Notes: a model not told the origin generated them from the sequence alone. Counted from the stretch's first letter, positions 52,588 to 62,790 are shown. The stretch is 64,000 nt of DNA from Nocardiopsis mwathae (GCF_014201195.1 NZ_JACHDS010000001.1:3286001-3350000); one strand, 5' to 3'. Numbers and translations: made by a program.

Positions 52588-54522
52588 TCAGACCACCGAC
52601 AGCGGAAGAAGCTTCCTCTTGTCCCCCGGGCCGATCTGGATCTCGGTCCCCATGCTCGGGCAGACACCGCAGTCGTAGCAGGGGTTCCACCGGCAGTCGT
52701 CCACTTCCAGCGACTCCTCGCCGTGCAGCGCGTCCCGCCAGTCCTGCCACAGCCAGTCGCGGTCCAGCCCGGCGTCCAGGTGGTCCCAGGGCAGCACCTC
52801 GTCCTCGTCGCGCTCCCGCGTGGTGTACCAGTCGAGGTCGACCGGCTCGGCGGCCAGCACCTCGGCGGCCGCCTCGCACCAGCGCTCGTAGGAGAAGTGC
52901 TCGCTCCAGCCGTCGAACCGGCCGCCGGCGCGCCACACCGCCTCGATGATCCGGCCCACGCGGCGGTCGCCGCGGGACAGCAGGCCCTCGATGATCGACG
53001 GGCTGCCCTCGTGGTAGCGCAGGCCGATCGACTTGCCGTAGCGGCGGTCGGCCCGCAGTGCGTCCTTGAGCCGGTGCAGCCGCGCGTCGACGACCTCGGC
53101 GGGCGTCTGGCCGGCCCACTGGAACGGCGTCTGCGGCTTGGGCACGAACCCGCCGATGGAGATCGTGCAGCGGATGTCCTTGCGGCCGGTCACCTCGCGC
53201 CCGGTCCTGATGACCTCGGCCGCCAGTTTCGCGATCGCCAGGACGTCGGCGTCCTCCTCGGTCGGCAGCCCGCACATGAAGTACAGCTTGACCTGGCGCC
53301 ACCCGGCGGCATAGGCGGCGGTGACGGTACGGATCAGGTCGGCCTCGGTGACCATCTTGTTGATCACCCGGCGCATCCGCTCGCTGCCGCCCTCGGGCGC
53401 GAACGTCAGTCCGGAGCGGCGGCCGTTGCGGGTGAGCTCGTTGGCCAGGTCGATGTTGAAGGCGTCCACCCGGGTCGAGGGCAGGGAGAGGCCGGTGTTG
53501 GTGCCCTCGTAGCGGTCGGCGAGGTCCTTGGCGATGCCGCCGATCTCGCTGTGGTCGGCGCTGGACAGCGAGAGCAGGCCGACCTCCTGGAAGCCGGAGG
53601 ACCGCACGCCCTGCTCGACCATCTCGGTGACGGTCTCCTTGCCGCGCTCGCGGACCGGGCGGGTGATCATCCCGGCCTGGCAGAAGCGGCAGCCGCGGGT
53701 GCAGCCGCGGAAGATCTCGACACTGTAGCGCTCGTGCACGGACTCCGCGATGGGCACCACCGGGTTCTTGGGATAGGGCCAGTCGTCGAGGTTCATGACG
53801 GTGTGCTTCTGCACGGTCCACGGCACGCCCGGGCGGTTGGGCTCGTAGCGCTCGATGCGCCCGTCGGGGTGGTAGCCGACGTCGTAGAACCGGGGCACGT
53901 ACACACCACCGGTGGCGGCCAGGCGCAGCAGCAGGCCATCGCGCCCTTCAGGGCGCCCTTCGCGCTTCCACTCCCGGATGATCTCGGTGATGGCCAGCGC
54001 GATCTCCTCGCCGTCGCCCAGCACCACGGCGTCGAGGAAGTCGGCGATGGGCTCGGGGTTGAACGCCGAGTGGCCACCGGCCAGCACCACCGGGTGGTCG
54101 TCGGCACGGTCGGCGGCGTGCAGCGGGATCCCGGCGAGGTCCAGCGCGGTGAGCATGTTGGTGTAGCCCATCTCGCTGGCGAAGCTCACACCGAGGATGT
54201 CGAACGCGCCCACGGGGCGGTGGGCGTCGACGGTGAACTGCGGGATCCGGTGCTCGCGCATGAGCGCCTCAAGGTCGGGCCACACGGCGTAGGTGCGCTC
54301 GGCCAGCACGCCCTCGCGCTCGTTGAGGACCTCGTACAGGATCTGGATGCCCTGGTTGGGGACGCCGACCTCGTAGGCGTCGGGGTACATCAGCGCCCAG
54401 CGGACTTCGGCTGCGTCCCAGTCGCCGACGACGGAGTTGAGTTCCCCGCCGACGTACTGGATCGGCTTCTGTACCTGCGGCAGCAGGCTCTCCAGTCGCG
54501 GGAAGACGCTCTCGATGGGCAT
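52588..54522 (-). CDS. B12-binding-type radical SAM protein, TIGR03960 family
   Basis: A 644-residue enzyme. An N-terminal cobalamin-binding-like fold (YPDAYEVGVPNQGIQILYEV) precedes the radical SAM barrel with cluster cysteines in EIFRGCTRGCRFCQAGMI, a CxxxCxxC motif. A C-terminal Cys pair occurs in NPCYDCGVCPSMG. The family always travels with the DUF2344 protein encoded downstream; its reaction is not established. Confidence 0.92.
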   Translation of the reverse strand: MPIESVFPRLESLLPQVQKPIQYVGGELNSVVGDWDAAEVRWALMYPDAYEVGVPNQGIQILYEVLNEREGVLAERTYAVWPDLEALMREHRIPQFTVDAHRPVGAFDILGVSFASEMGYTNMLTALDLAGIPLHAADRADDHPVVLAGGHSAFNPEPIADFLDAVVLGDGEEIALAITEIIREWKREGRPEGRDGLLLRLAATGGVYVPRFYDVGYHPDGRIERYEPNRPGVPWTVQKHTVMNLDDWPYPKNPVVPIAESVHERYSVEIFRGCTRGCRFCQAGMITRPVRERGKETVTEMVEQGVRSSGFQEVGLLSLSSADHSEIGGIAKDLADRYEGTNTGLSLPSTRVDAFNIDLANELTRNGRRSGLTFAPEGGSERMRRVINKMVTEADLIRTVTAAYAAGWRQVKLYFMCGLPTEEDADVLAIAKLAAEVIRTGREVTGRKDIRCTISIGGFVPKPQTPFQWAGQTPAEVVDARLHRLKDALRADRRYGKSIGLRYHEGSPSIIEGLLSRGDRRVGRIIEAVWRAGGRFDGWSEHFSYERWCEAAAEVLAAEPVDLDWYTTRERDEDEVLPWDHLDAGLDRDWLWQDWRDALHGEESLEVDDCRWNPCYDCGVCPSMGTEIQIGPGDKRKLLPLSVV

Positions 54523-54651
54523 TGGTCCGGTCCCTCGTCAGATCCTGCGGTCAATGGGTGGGGTCGACGCGTGGTCGAACGAATTCCTCCCAGCTTAGCC
54601 ACCGGGTCGGCCGCCGGGGGACGTCGCTCCTGACAGGGCGTGCGGTGCCGG

Positions 54652-55884
54652 TCAGGTGAGGTCGCGCACCACGGCGTCGGCGAGCAGCCGCCCCCGGCGG
54701 GTCAGCACGGCGCGGCCGGCGGCGTGCGCGTCCACGTCCAGCAGGCCGTCGGCGACCGCGCGCTTCGCTGCGGCACGGCCGGCGTCGTCGAGCAGGGCCA
54801 GCGGGCAGCCCTCGGCGATGCGCAGCTCCAGCAGGATGCGCTCGAAGCGGCGGGTCCCGGCGTCCAGCACCTCGCGGGCGTGGCCGGGGCTCACGCCCTC
54901 CGCCAGGCGTGCGGCGTAGGCGGCCGGATGCTTGACGTTCCACCACCGGGTGCCGCCGATGTGGCTGTGCGCGCCGGGGCCCACACCCCACCAGTCGCCG
55001 CCGGTCCAGTACAGCCGGTTGTGCCGGCTCCGGGCTGCCGTGCCGCGCGCCCAGTTGGACACCTCATAGGCGTGCAGGCCGGCCTCCGTCAGCGCGTCGT
55101 CGGCGGTCACGTAGCGGTCGGCCATGGTGTCCTCGTCCGGTGGGCTGAGTTCGCCGCGGCGGACACGGGCGGCCAGCCGGGTGCCGTCCTCGACGATCAG
55201 CGAGTAGGCCGAGACGTGGTCGGGACCGGCGCCGATGGCGGACCGCAGCGAGTCCTTCCAGTCGGCGTCGGTCTCCCCGGGGGTGCCGTAGATGAGGTCG
55301 AGGTTGACGTGCTCGAACCCGGCCGCGCGGGCCCAGGCCACACACTGTTCGGGACGGCCGGGGGTGTGGCCGCGCTCCAGCACCTCCAGCACGTGCGGGC
55401 GGGAGCTCTGCATGCCGAAGGAGACGCGGGTGAACCCGGCGGCACGCAGCCGCGCCAGGGTGCCGGGGTCCACGGTCTCGGGGTTGGCCTCGGTGGTGAC
55501 CTCGGCGCCGGCCTCAAGGCCGAACTCGGTGTCGATGGCGGCCAGGATGCGGCCCAGGTCCTCGGGCGGCAGCAGGGTGGGGGTGCCGCCGCCGACGAAC
55601 ACCGTGCTCACCGGGGTGTCGACGGCGCCGAGGACACGGCGGGCGAAGCGGATCTCGGCGACGGCCTGCTCGGCGTAGGTCGCACGGGAGGCCAGCGCGC
55701 CTCCGTCGCGGGAGCGCAGCTCGGCGGCGGTGTAGGTGTTGAAGTCGCAGTAGCCGCAGCGGGTGGTGCAGAACGGCACGTGCACGTAGAACCCGAACGG
55801 GCGGCGCCCCAGGTCGGCGGTGGCCTCGGCGGGCAGCACGCCGTCGGCGGGAACGGGATCGCCGTCGAGCGGAACGGAAGGCAT
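54652..55884 (-). CDS. hemW: Radical SAM heme chaperone HemW (coproporphyrinogen oxidase-like)
   Basis: A 410-residue radical SAM protein with cluster motif FYVHVPFCTTRCGYCDFNTY and VFVGGGTPTLLP, plus GMQSSRPHVLEVLERGH. The HemW C-terminal region contains TGGDWWGVGPGAHSH. Once labelled HemN, this type is now viewed as a heme chaperone rather than the oxidase. Located near lepA as in other bacteria. Confidence 0.93.
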   Translation of the reverse strand: MPSVPLDGDPVPADGVLPAEATADLGRRPFGFYVHVPFCTTRCGYCDFNTYTAAELRSRDGGALASRATYAEQAVAEIRFARRVLGAVDTPVSTVFVGGGTPTLLPPEDLGRILAAIDTEFGLEAGAEVTTEANPETVDPGTLARLRAAGFTRVSFGMQSSRPHVLEVLERGHTPGRPEQCVAWARAAGFEHVNLDLIYGTPGETDADWKDSLRSAIGAGPDHVSAYSLIVEDGTRLAARVRRGELSPPDEDTMADRYVTADDALTEAGLHAYEVSNWARGTAARSRHNRLYWTGGDWWGVGPGAHSHIGGTRWWNVKHPAAYAARLAEGVSPGHAREVLDAGTRRFERILLELRIAEGCPLALLDDAGRAAAKRAVADGLLDVDAHAAGRAVLTRRGRLLADAVVRDLT

Positions 55885-55925
55885 ACCTCCAGTGTCGGTG
55901 ATCGACGGGACTCACCGGTCCCCGC

Positions 55926-56003
55926 GGCCGATCCCGGGGAGATCGGGGGCGGGAGCCGCCCGTGGACCCGTGGACCCCGATATCGCCGATATCCCCGAGG
56001 GCC
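55926..56003. repeat. Intergenic palindrome, copy C
   Basis: Arms GGCCGATCCCGGGGAGATCG and, on the right, CGATATCGCCGATATCCCCG with GGGCC. Pairing is imperfect. It lies directly after the MOSC gene stop. The right arm shares GGGGATAT with copies A and D. Confidence 0.5.
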
Positions 56004-56004
56004 G

Positions 56005-56664
56005 TCAGGCGCGGCCGAGCTGCGTGGCGACCTTCGCGGTCACCTCTTCCCACTTCGCCGCCCGGCCGGGCAGCTCCAGCACGCGGTGGAGCAGGTCGAT
56101 GTCGCGCTCGTCGTAGGCGCGCGCGGCGGCGTACACGGTGATGTCGTGGTCGGGGCGCTCCACGGTGACGGTGTCGCCCGCGCTGAGCTCCCCCTCCTCA
56201 AGGACGCGCAGGTAGACGCCGGTGCGGGCCTCGTCGGCGAACCGCTTGACCCACCGGGGCTCCTCCATCCAGGCCTGGAAGGTGCGGCACGGGGTGCGGG
56301 CAAGGGTGGCCTCCAGCACCACGGTGCCGATGCGCCAGCGCTCGCCGATCAGGACCTGGGCGAGGTCGATGCCGCGGGTGGTGAGGTTCTCGCCGAACAC
56401 ACCGTCGCGCAGCGGCCTGTCGAGGCGTTCCTGCCACACGTCCAGGTCCTCGCGCGCATAGGCGTGGATGGCCTGGTCGCGGCCGCCGTGGTGCTGCCGG
56501 TCGCCCTGCTCGTCCCCGGCCACGCCGAGCGCGTGCACGGCGACGGCGCCCTCCACCGGGCGCTTCTCGATGGCGGTGGGCTTGTCCTTGACCGCCCACG
56601 CGGTGGTGACGGCGCGGCCGGTGTTGACGGATCGGACGGCGGGGAGACGGGGTGTGGAAGGCAT
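56005..56664 (-). CDS. MOSC-domain protein, YiiM-type
   Basis: A 219-residue protein with the beta-barrel MOSC fold: DEQGDRQHHGGRDQAIHAY, DGVFGENLTTRGID, GTVVLEATLARTPCRTF with the conserved Cys. YiiM relatives reduce N-hydroxylated compounds with molybdenum cofactor. No reductase partner is adjacent. Normal length. Confidence 0.87.
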   Translation of the reverse strand: MPSTPRLPAVRSVNTGRAVTTAWAVKDKPTAIEKRPVEGAVAVHALGVAGDEQGDRQHHGGRDQAIHAYAREDLDVWQERLDRPLRDGVFGENLTTRGIDLAQVLIGERWRIGTVVLEATLARTPCRTFQAWMEEPRWVKRFADEARTGVYLRVLEEGELSAGDTVTVERPDHDITVYAAARAYDERDIDLLHRVLELPGRAAKWEEVTAKVATQLGRA

Positions 56665-56678
56665 AGGAGAACGTTAGG

Positions 56679-57728
56679 TCAATCCGCGGCCGACGGCACC
56701 CGGATATCCCCGGCGGTGCCCACGGGGGCGGCGCCGGTGGAGCCCCGGACCACGAGTTCGGGGTCGAAGAGGTACTCGGCGTGCGTCGCCGCGGAGGCGT
56801 GTCCGGCGATCTCGTCGCACAGGGTGCGCACCGCGGCCAGCGCCATCGCCTGCACGGGCTGGCGGACCGTCGTGAGCGGCGGGTCGGTGAACGCGATGAG
56901 CTGGGAGTCGTCGTAGCCGACGACGGAGACGTCGCCGGGCACCGACAGGCCGCGCTGGCGGGCGGCGCGGATCGCGCCGAGGGCCATGAGGTCGGAGCCG
57001 CAGACCATGGCGGTCACCCCGCGGTCCAGCAGCCGGACGGCGGCGGCGTGGCCGCCCTCGACCCCGAACAGGGAGGGCTCCACCAGGCCGTCGGCGGGCA
57101 GCCCGTGGCGGCCCATGGCCTCCCGGTAGCCCGCAAGCTTGCGCTGGACGGGGACGTAGCGCTCGGGTCCGCTGGTGAAGCCGATGCGGGTGTGGCCGAG
57201 GGCGGCGAGGTGGTCGACGGCGATGCGCCCGGCCTCCCGGTCGTCGCAGGAGACGAAGGCGGCGGGTACGTCCTCGGCGTAGCCGTTGACGAGCACGATC
57301 GGCAGCCTGCGGGCGGCGATCCGCCGGTAGCGCTCGTGGTCGGCGGTGGTGTCGGCGTGCAGGCCGGAGACGAAGATGATGCCGGAGACGTTGCGCTCCA
57401 TCAGCAGCTCGACGTACTCGTCCTCGGCGACCCCGCCGGGGGTCTGGGTGCACAGCACGGGGGTGTAGCCGTGCTGGGCGAGGACGCCCTCGGCGGCCTG
57501 GGCGAACATCGGGAAAACGGGGTTCTCCAGCTCGGGGACGACCATGCCGACCAGTCCGGCCGAGCGCTTGCGCAGCCGCGCGGGGCGCTCGTAGCCGAGC
57601 ACGTCGAGCGCCGTGAGCACGGCCTTGCGGGTTTCGGCTCCGACCCCCGGCTTGTCGTTGAGGACCCGGGAGACCGTCGCCTCGCTTACGCCCGCGTGCC
57701 GCGCGATATCGGCCAGTCGTGGACCCAT
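56679..57728 (-). CDS. LacI-family repressor, MalR-like
   Basis: A 349-residue regulator. The N-terminal helix-turn-helix is LADIARHAGVSEATVSRVLN and the hinge is RPARLRKRSAGLVGMVVPE. The sugar-binding periplasmic-like domain follows (FTSGPERYVPVQRKL, VCGSDLMALGAIRAARQRG). It is divergent from an alpha-glucosidase with TTGC-rich repeats between. By family and context it should repress that gene until an alpha-glucoside signal appears. Confidence 0.92.
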   Translation of the reverse strand: MGPRLADIARHAGVSEATVSRVLNDKPGVGAETRKAVLTALDVLGYERPARLRKRSAGLVGMVVPELENPVFPMFAQAAEGVLAQHGYTPVLCTQTPGGVAEDEYVELLMERNVSGIIFVSGLHADTTADHERYRRIAARRLPIVLVNGYAEDVPAAFVSCDDREAGRIAVDHLAALGHTRIGFTSGPERYVPVQRKLAGYREAMGRHGLPADGLVEPSLFGVEGGHAAAVRLLDRGVTAMVCGSDLMALGAIRAARQRGLSVPGDVSVVGYDDSQLIAFTDPPLTTVRQPVQAMALAAVRTLCDEIAGHASAATHAEYLFDPELVVRGSTGAAPVGTAGDIRVPSAAD

Positions 57729-57764
57729 GGCAGCACTCTAATGGAAAAACCCCCGCCAACTATC

Positions 57765-57800
57765 TGCAAGAACCGGGTAATCTTGCGCAAGTCCTTGCAG
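57765..57800. promoter_or_regulatory. Operator region for the LacI-type repressor
   Basis: Three TGCAAG-like half-sites in 36 bases: CTGCAAG at 57764-57770, the palindrome CTTGCGCAAG at 57782-57791, and CTTGCAG at 57794-57800. LacI-family maltose regulators in actinobacteria bind such TTGC-rich repeats. Confidence 0.65.
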
Positions 57801-57861
57801 TCCGTGTTCGTTCGGGCCGGAGTGCCCTCGTCACCACTCCGGCAAGAGAGGGGACCGCCCC

Positions 57862-59496
57862 ATGCCGCAGACGCCCTCCTCCCCGCCCCCCGCCCCCGCC
57901 GCGGCGCGCCGGGACTGGTGGCGCGACGCCGTCATCTACCAGATCTACGTCCGCAGCTTCGCCGACTCCGACGGCGACGGCGACGGCGACCTGCCGGGCA
58001 TCCGGCAGCGCCTGCCCGAACTCGCGGCGCTCGGCGTCGACGCCGTCTGGCTCACCCCCTTCTACCGCTCTCCACTCGCCGACGGCGGCTACGACGTCGC
58101 CGACTACCGCGACGTGGACCCCCGCTTCGGCACCCTGGCCGACTTCGACGCGCTGACCGCGGCCGCGCACGACCTCGGCCTGCGCGTCATCATCGACATC
58201 GTCCCCAACCACACCTCCTCCGCCCACCGCTGGTTCACCGAGGCGGCGGCCGCCGAGCCCGGCGGCCCGGAGCGCTCGCGCTACATCTTCCGGCCCGGCC
58301 GCGGGGCCGACGGCGACCTGCCGCCGAACAACTGGCGGTCCATCTTCGGCGGGCCGGCCTGGACCCGGCTCAAGCGGCCCGACGGCACGCCTGAGGAGTG
58401 GTACCTGCACCTGTTCGACGCCGAGCAGCCCGACCTCGACTGGACCTCCCCCGAGGTGCACGCCGAATTCGACGACGTGCTGCGGTTCTGGCTGGACCGG
58501 GGCGTCGACGGGTTCCGCATCGACGTGGCCCACGGCATGGTCAAGGACCCCGCACTGCCCGACATCGCCCCCGGGCAGAAGGCCGCGCTGCTCGACGGCG
58601 AGACCCGGCTGCCCTACTTCGACCAGGACGGGGTCCACGACATCCACCGGCGGTGGCGGCGCATCGCCGACTCCTACCCGGGCGGGCGCGCCCTGGTGGC
58701 CGAGGCGTGGGTGCAGGACGCCGCCCGGGTGGCCCGCTACCTGCGGCCCGACGAGCTGCACCAGGCGTTCAACTTCGAGTACCTGACCGCGGAGTGGGAC
58801 GCGGCCGCACTGCGGTCGGTCGTGGATGCGTCACTGGCGGCCAACGGCTCCGTCGGCGCCACGACGACGTGGGTGCTGTCCAACCACGACGTGACCCGGC
58901 ACGTGACCCGGTTCGGCGGCGGTGAGGCGGGGCTGCGCCGCGCCCGCGCCGCCGCGCTGCTCACCCTCGCGCTGCCCGGCTCGGCCTACCTCTACCAGGG
59001 TGAGGAGCTGGGCCTGCCGGAGGTCGCCGACCTGCCGGAGGACGCGCTGCGCGACCCCACCTGGGAGCGCTCCGGGCGCACCGAGCGCGGCCGCGACGGC
59101 TGCAGGGTGCCGCTGCCGTGGGAGGGTGGCGAGCCCCCGTTCGGGTTCGGCCCCGCGGGCACGGAGCCGTGGCTGCCGGTGCCCCCGGCGTGGGGGGCGC
59201 TGACCCGCGAGGCCCAGCGCCACGATAGGGACTCCACTCTCACGCTGTACACGGCCGCGCTGCGCGAGCGGCACGCCCACCCGGCGCTGGGTGATGGGGC
59301 CATGGAGTGGGCGGAGGCGCCCGAGGGCGTCCTGGCGTTCCGACGCGCCCCCGGCTTCGCCTGTGTCGTCAACCTGACCGGTGAGACCGTGGCCGCCCCC
59401 CTGCCGGGCGAGGTGCTGCTGTCCAGCGGTCCGACCGGACGCCGCGGGGCCGACCTGCTGCTGCCCGGCGACACCGCCGTGTGGCTCCACGCCTGA
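57862..59496 (+). CDS. GH13 alpha-glucosidase
   Basis: A 544-residue TIM-barrel glycoside hydrolase. Region motifs: QIYVRSFADSDGDGDGDLPG, DIVPNHTS, GFRIDVAHGM with the nucleophile Asp, LVAEAWVQ with the acid Glu, and VLSNHDVTRH. No signal peptide, so it works in the cytosol on short alpha-glucosides such as maltose or isomaltose. Control by the divergent LacI protein. The ATG at 57862 follows 61 bases after the operator. Confidence 0.92.
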   Translation: MPQTPSSPPPAPAAARRDWWRDAVIYQIYVRSFADSDGDGDGDLPGIRQRLPELAALGVDAVWLTPFYRSPLADGGYDVADYRDVDPRFGTLADFDALTAAAHDLGLRVIIDIVPNHTSSAHRWFTEAAAAEPGGPERSRYIFRPGRGADGDLPPNNWRSIFGGPAWTRLKRPDGTPEEWYLHLFDAEQPDLDWTSPEVHAEFDDVLRFWLDRGVDGFRIDVAHGMVKDPALPDIAPGQKAALLDGETRLPYFDQDGVHDIHRRWRRIADSYPGGRALVAEAWVQDAARVARYLRPDELHQAFNFEYLTAEWDAAALRSVVDASLAANGSVGATTTWVLSNHDVTRHVTRFGGGEAGLRRARAAALLTLALPGSAYLYQGEELGLPEVADLPEDALRDPTWERSGRTERGRDGCRVPLPWEGGEPPFGFGPAGTEPWLPVPPAWGALTREAQRHDRDSTLTLYTAALRERHAHPALGDGAMEWAEAPEGVLAFRRAPGFACVVNLTGETVAAPLPGEVLLSSGPTGRRGADLLLPGDTAVWLHA

Positions 59497-59512
59497 CCGG
59501 CCCTCTCCCCGC

Positions 59513-59586
59513 CCCTTCGTTGATCTCGGAGATATTGGGGCCTCAGCGGCGATTTTTACCCCAATATCCCCGAGATCAACGAAGGG
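59513..59586. repeat. Intergenic palindrome, copy D
   Basis: Two 28-base arms, paired at 27 positions, around an 18-base loop. The left arm starts CCCTTCGTTGATCTCGG and ends GATATTGGGG. It sits between convergent stops of the glucosidase and lepA and can serve as a two-way terminator. Best-preserved member of the family with A, B and C. Confidence 0.85.
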
Positions 59587-59643
59587 AAGCGGCGCGGGCG
59601 GGCCCTTTCCCGGAGCCCGCCCGCGCAAACGCCGCTACCTCGG

Positions 59644-61485
59644 CTACTTCTTCTTGCCGTCCTTGTCGCCGCCCTCCTCGGTGGACAGAGCGGTGATGAA
59701 GGCCTCCTGGGGCACCTCGACCCGGCCGACCATCTTCATCCGCTTCTTGCCCTCCTTCTGCTTCTCCAGCAGCTTGCGCTTCCGGCTGATGTCACCGCCG
59801 TAGCACTTGGACAGGACGTCCTTGCGGATGGCCCGGATGTTCTCCCGGGCGATGACCCGCGATCCGATGGCGGCCTGCACCGGCACCTCGAACTGCTGCC
59901 GCGGGATGAGCTCGCGCAGCTTCTTGGTCATCTCCGTGCCGTAGGCGTAGGCCTTCTCCTTGTGCACGATCGCGGAGAACGCGTCGACGGCCTCGCCCTG
60001 CAGCAGGATGTCGACCTTGACCAGGTCGGCCGCCTGTTCGCCGAAGGGCTCGTAGTCGAGCGACGCGTAGCCCTTGGTACGCGACTTGAGCTGGTCGAAG
60101 AAGTCGAACACGATCTCGGCCAGGGGCAGCGTGTAGCGCATCTCCACCCGGTCCTCCGACAGGTAGTCCATGCCCTGGAGGTTGCCGCGGCGGTTCTGGC
60201 ACAGCTCCATGATCGGACCGACGAAGTCGGCGGGGGCCAGCAGCGTCGCCTTGACGACCGGCTCGTGGACCTCGGAGATCTTGCCCTCGGGGAACTCGCT
60301 GGGGTTGGTCACCGTGTGCTCGGTGCCGTCCTCCATGATCACCCGGTAGATGACGTTGGGCGCGGTGGAGATCAGGTCCAGGTTGAACTCGCGCTCCAGC
60401 CGGGCGCGGGTGATCTCCAGGTGCAGCAGGCCCAGGAAACCGCAGCGGAAGCCGAAGCCGAGCGCTGCCGAGGTCTCCGGCTCGAACACCAGCGCGGCGT
60501 CGTTGAGCTGGAGCTTCTCCAGAGCGTCGCGGAGCACCGGGTAGTCGGTGCCGTCGATCGGGTACAGCCCCGAGAACACCATGGGCTTGGGGTCCTGGTA
60601 ACCCGCCAGCATCTCGGTGGCGCCGCGGGCGGCGGAGGTGATGGTGTCACCGACCCGCGACTGCCGCACGTCCTTCACACCGGTGATGATGTAGCCGACC
60701 TCGCCGACGCCGAGCCCCCCGACCTTGGTGGGTTCCGGCGAGATGACGCCGACCTCCAGCATCTCGTGGGTGGCGCCCGTCGACATCATCTCGATGCGCT
60801 CGCGGGTGCTGAGGTGCCCGTCCACCACGCGGACGTAGGTGACCACGCCGCGGTAGGTGTCGTAGACGGAGTCGAAGATCATCGCGCGGGCGGGGGCGCC
60901 GGCGTCGCCGACGGGGGCCGGGACGCGCTGCACGATCTCGTTCAGCAGCTCCTCGACGCCCACCCCGGTCTTGGCGCTGACCTTGAGGACGTCGGAGGGC
61001 TCGCAGCCGATGATGTTGGCGAGCTCGGCGGCGTACTTCTCCGGCTGGGCGGCGGGGAGGTCGATCTTGTTCAGCACCGGGATGATCGCGAGATCGTTCT
61101 CCAGCGCCATGTAGAGGTTGGCCAGCGTCTGGGCCTCGATGCCCTGGGCGGCATCGACGAGCAGGACGGCGCCCTCGCAGGCCGCCAGCGAGCGGGAGAC
61201 CTCGTAGCTGAAGTCGACGTGGCCGGGGGTGTCGATGAGGTTGAGGACGTAGGCGGTGTCGTCGAGCGCGGTGAAGGGCAGGCGCACCGCCTGCGACTTG
61301 ATGGTGATGCCGCGTTCGCGCTCGATGTCCATCCGGTCGAGGTACTGCGCGCGCATCTGCCGGTCCTCGACGACACCGGTCAACTGGAGCATTCGGTCGG
61401 CCAGCGTCGACTTGCCATGGTCGATGTGCGCGATGATGCAGAAGTTCCGGATCAGCGCGGGATCGGTCCGGTTCGGCTGTGGCAC
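59644..61485 (-). CDS. lepA: Translation elongation factor 4 (LepA)
   Basis: A 613-residue translational GTPase. The G domain has [18 protein letters not shown] and [14 protein letters not shown]. The C-terminal LepA-specific domain contains [12 protein letters not shown] and [14 protein letters not shown]. The GTG at 61485 with GGAG five bases upstream gives the usual N terminus; the 48 residues upstream are unrelated. Confidence 0.97.
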   Translation of the reverse strand: MPQPNRTDPALIRNFCIIAHIDHGKSTLADRMLQLTGVVEDRQMRAQYLDRMDIERERGITIKSQAVRLPFTALDDTAYVLNLIDTPGHVDFSYEVSRSLAACEGAVLLVDAAQGIEAQTLANLYMALENDLAIIPVLNKIDLPAAQPEKYAAELANIIGCEPSDVLKVSAKTGVGVEELLNEIVQRVPAPVGDAGAPARAMIFDSVYDTYRGVVTYVRVVDGHLSTRERIEMMSTGATHEMLEVGVISPEPTKVGGLGVGEVGYIITGVKDVRQSRVGDTITSAARGATEMLAGYQDPKPMVFSGLYPIDGTDYPVLRDALEKLQLNDAALVFEPETSAALGFGFRCGFLGLLHLEITRARLEREFNLDLISTAPNVIYRVIMEDGTEHTVTNPSEFPEGKISEVHEPVVKATLLAPADFVGPIMELCQNRRGNLQGMDYLSEDRVEMRYTLPLAEIVFDFFDQLKSRTKGYASLDYEPFGEQAADLVKVDILLQGEAVDAFSAIVHKEKAYAYGTEMTKKLRELIPRQQFEVPVQAAIGSRVIARENIRAIRKDVLSKCYGGDISRKRKLLEKQKEGKKRMKMVGRVEVPQEAFITALSTEEGGDKDGKKK

Positions 61486-61665
61486 CGTGCTCCGTTCACA
61501 GGTCTCGTACGTCGTGTGGGACATGCCGGGTCGGGCGTGGCGGCCGCGGGCGTGGCGCGGAATGTCGCCGTCTATGATCCCATGACCCCCGTGGGCCCTC
61601 GCCCCGGTGGCGGGGACCGCCCGGCACACTCAGGCTAAGCGACGACCGGGAAGTGGTGGACATCG

Positions 61666-62709
61666 GTGAAGTGGCTGCTGAGCAGGATCCTGGCGGGACT
61701 GGCCGCGGTGCTGGTCGTCGCGGCGGGGGCGGCGGTGCTGCTGGCGGCCCAGTATTCGGGCACTCCGGCGCCGTGGGCGGCGTCGACGGGGCACGACGCG
61801 GCGTGGCTGGGCGGCCCCTGGGCCGCACAGGACGTGGACTCGGACGAGTACGCCACCCTGGCGTCCCGGGTCGAGCGGGGCGGGATCAGCGAGCTGTACG
61901 TGTACGTGGGTGAGATCGGTGCGGACGGGACGCTCGCACCGGAGGGATACGCCGAGGCGGAGCGCTTCCTGCGGCGGGTCGGCGAGGAGCTGCCCGATGT
62001 GCGCGTGCTCGGCTGGATGAACTTCACCGGGGACGGGTCCTCGCTCGTGGAGGACCGGTTCGACCGGGAGCAGCGGGCCGCCGTCGCCGCCGCGGCCGGT
62101 GCGGTGCGCGATGCCGGGTTCGACGGCGTGCACCTCGCGGTCTCCCCGGTCACCACCAACGACCCGTCGCTACCCCGGCTCATGGGCGAGGTGCGCGAGG
62201 CGATCGGCGACGACGCCCTGCTGTCGGTGCAGGCCCAGCACGTGGAGCTCGTGCCGGGCGCGCGGGTGCCGTCGTTCGTCTTCTCCGGGCGGGAGAAATA
62301 CTGGTCGAAGGGGTATCTGGCGCGGGTGGCCGGGCCGGCGGACATCGTCGTGCTTCCCGGGCACGGCTCGGGGATGCCGGTGTCGTCGCTGTACGGAGGA
62401 TTCATGGTGCGCCAGGTCACCCAGGCGCTCGGCGCGCTGGACGGGCCGGAGGCGCAACGGGACGGCGAGGACGCGGTGGCGGTGCGCTTCGGCGCGCCCG
62501 TCTTCGAGGACGAGGCGTGGGGGGAGCCGTCGGGCGGGGAGAGCGTCGCGACCGCCACCGAGGCGGTGCGCATCGGACTGACCGACCACGGCCGGCGGGA
62601 CGACGTCGGGATGGCGGTCTACCTGCTCGACGACGCGGACGAGCAGGCGTGGGATGCGTTCCTCACCGGATGGGTGGACGTGGCCGACGAAGCGGACCGC
62701 GCGGACTGA
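61666..62709 (+). CDS. Exported TIM-barrel-like protein of unknown function
   Basis: A 347-residue protein. An N-terminal membrane anchor or signal (LAGLAAVLVVAAGAAVLLAA) precedes a domain with alternating strands and helices (GISELYVYVGEIG, PDVRVLGWMNFTGD, AGFDGVHLAVSPV, ADIVVLPGHGSGMP) reminiscent of GH18-like barrels. The catalytic DxxDxDxE is not present, so activity is doubtful. Its last codons and stop fall in the first unit of a 9-bp tandem repeat. GTG start. Confidence 0.7.
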   Translation: MKWLLSRILAGLAAVLVVAAGAAVLLAAQYSGTPAPWAASTGHDAAWLGGPWAAQDVDSDEYATLASRVERGGISELYVYVGEIGADGTLAPEGYAEAERFLRRVGEELPDVRVLGWMNFTGDGSSLVEDRFDREQRAAVAAAAGAVRDAGFDGVHLAVSPVTTNDPSLPRLMGEVREAIGDDALLSVQAQHVELVPGARVPSFVFSGREKYWSKGYLARVAGPADIVVLPGHGSGMPVSSLYGGFMVRQVTQALGALDGPEAQRDGEDAVAVRFGAPVFEDEAWGEPSGGESVATATEAVRIGLTDHGRRDDVGMAVYLLDDADEQAWDAFLTGWVDVADEADRAD

Positions 62710-62790
62710 GCGGACTGAGCGGACTGAGTGGACTGAGTGGACCGGGGGGACCGGGGGGACCGGGGGGACCGGGGGGACCGGGGGGACCGA
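62701..62790. repeat. Ten tandem 9-bp repeats
   Basis: Units begin GCGGACTGA (three copies), become GTGGACTGA, GTGGACCGG, then GGGGACCGG (four copies) and GGGGACCGA. The gradient of base changes suggests slipped-strand growth. The TGA stop of the preceding gene is in unit 1. Confidence 0.95.
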
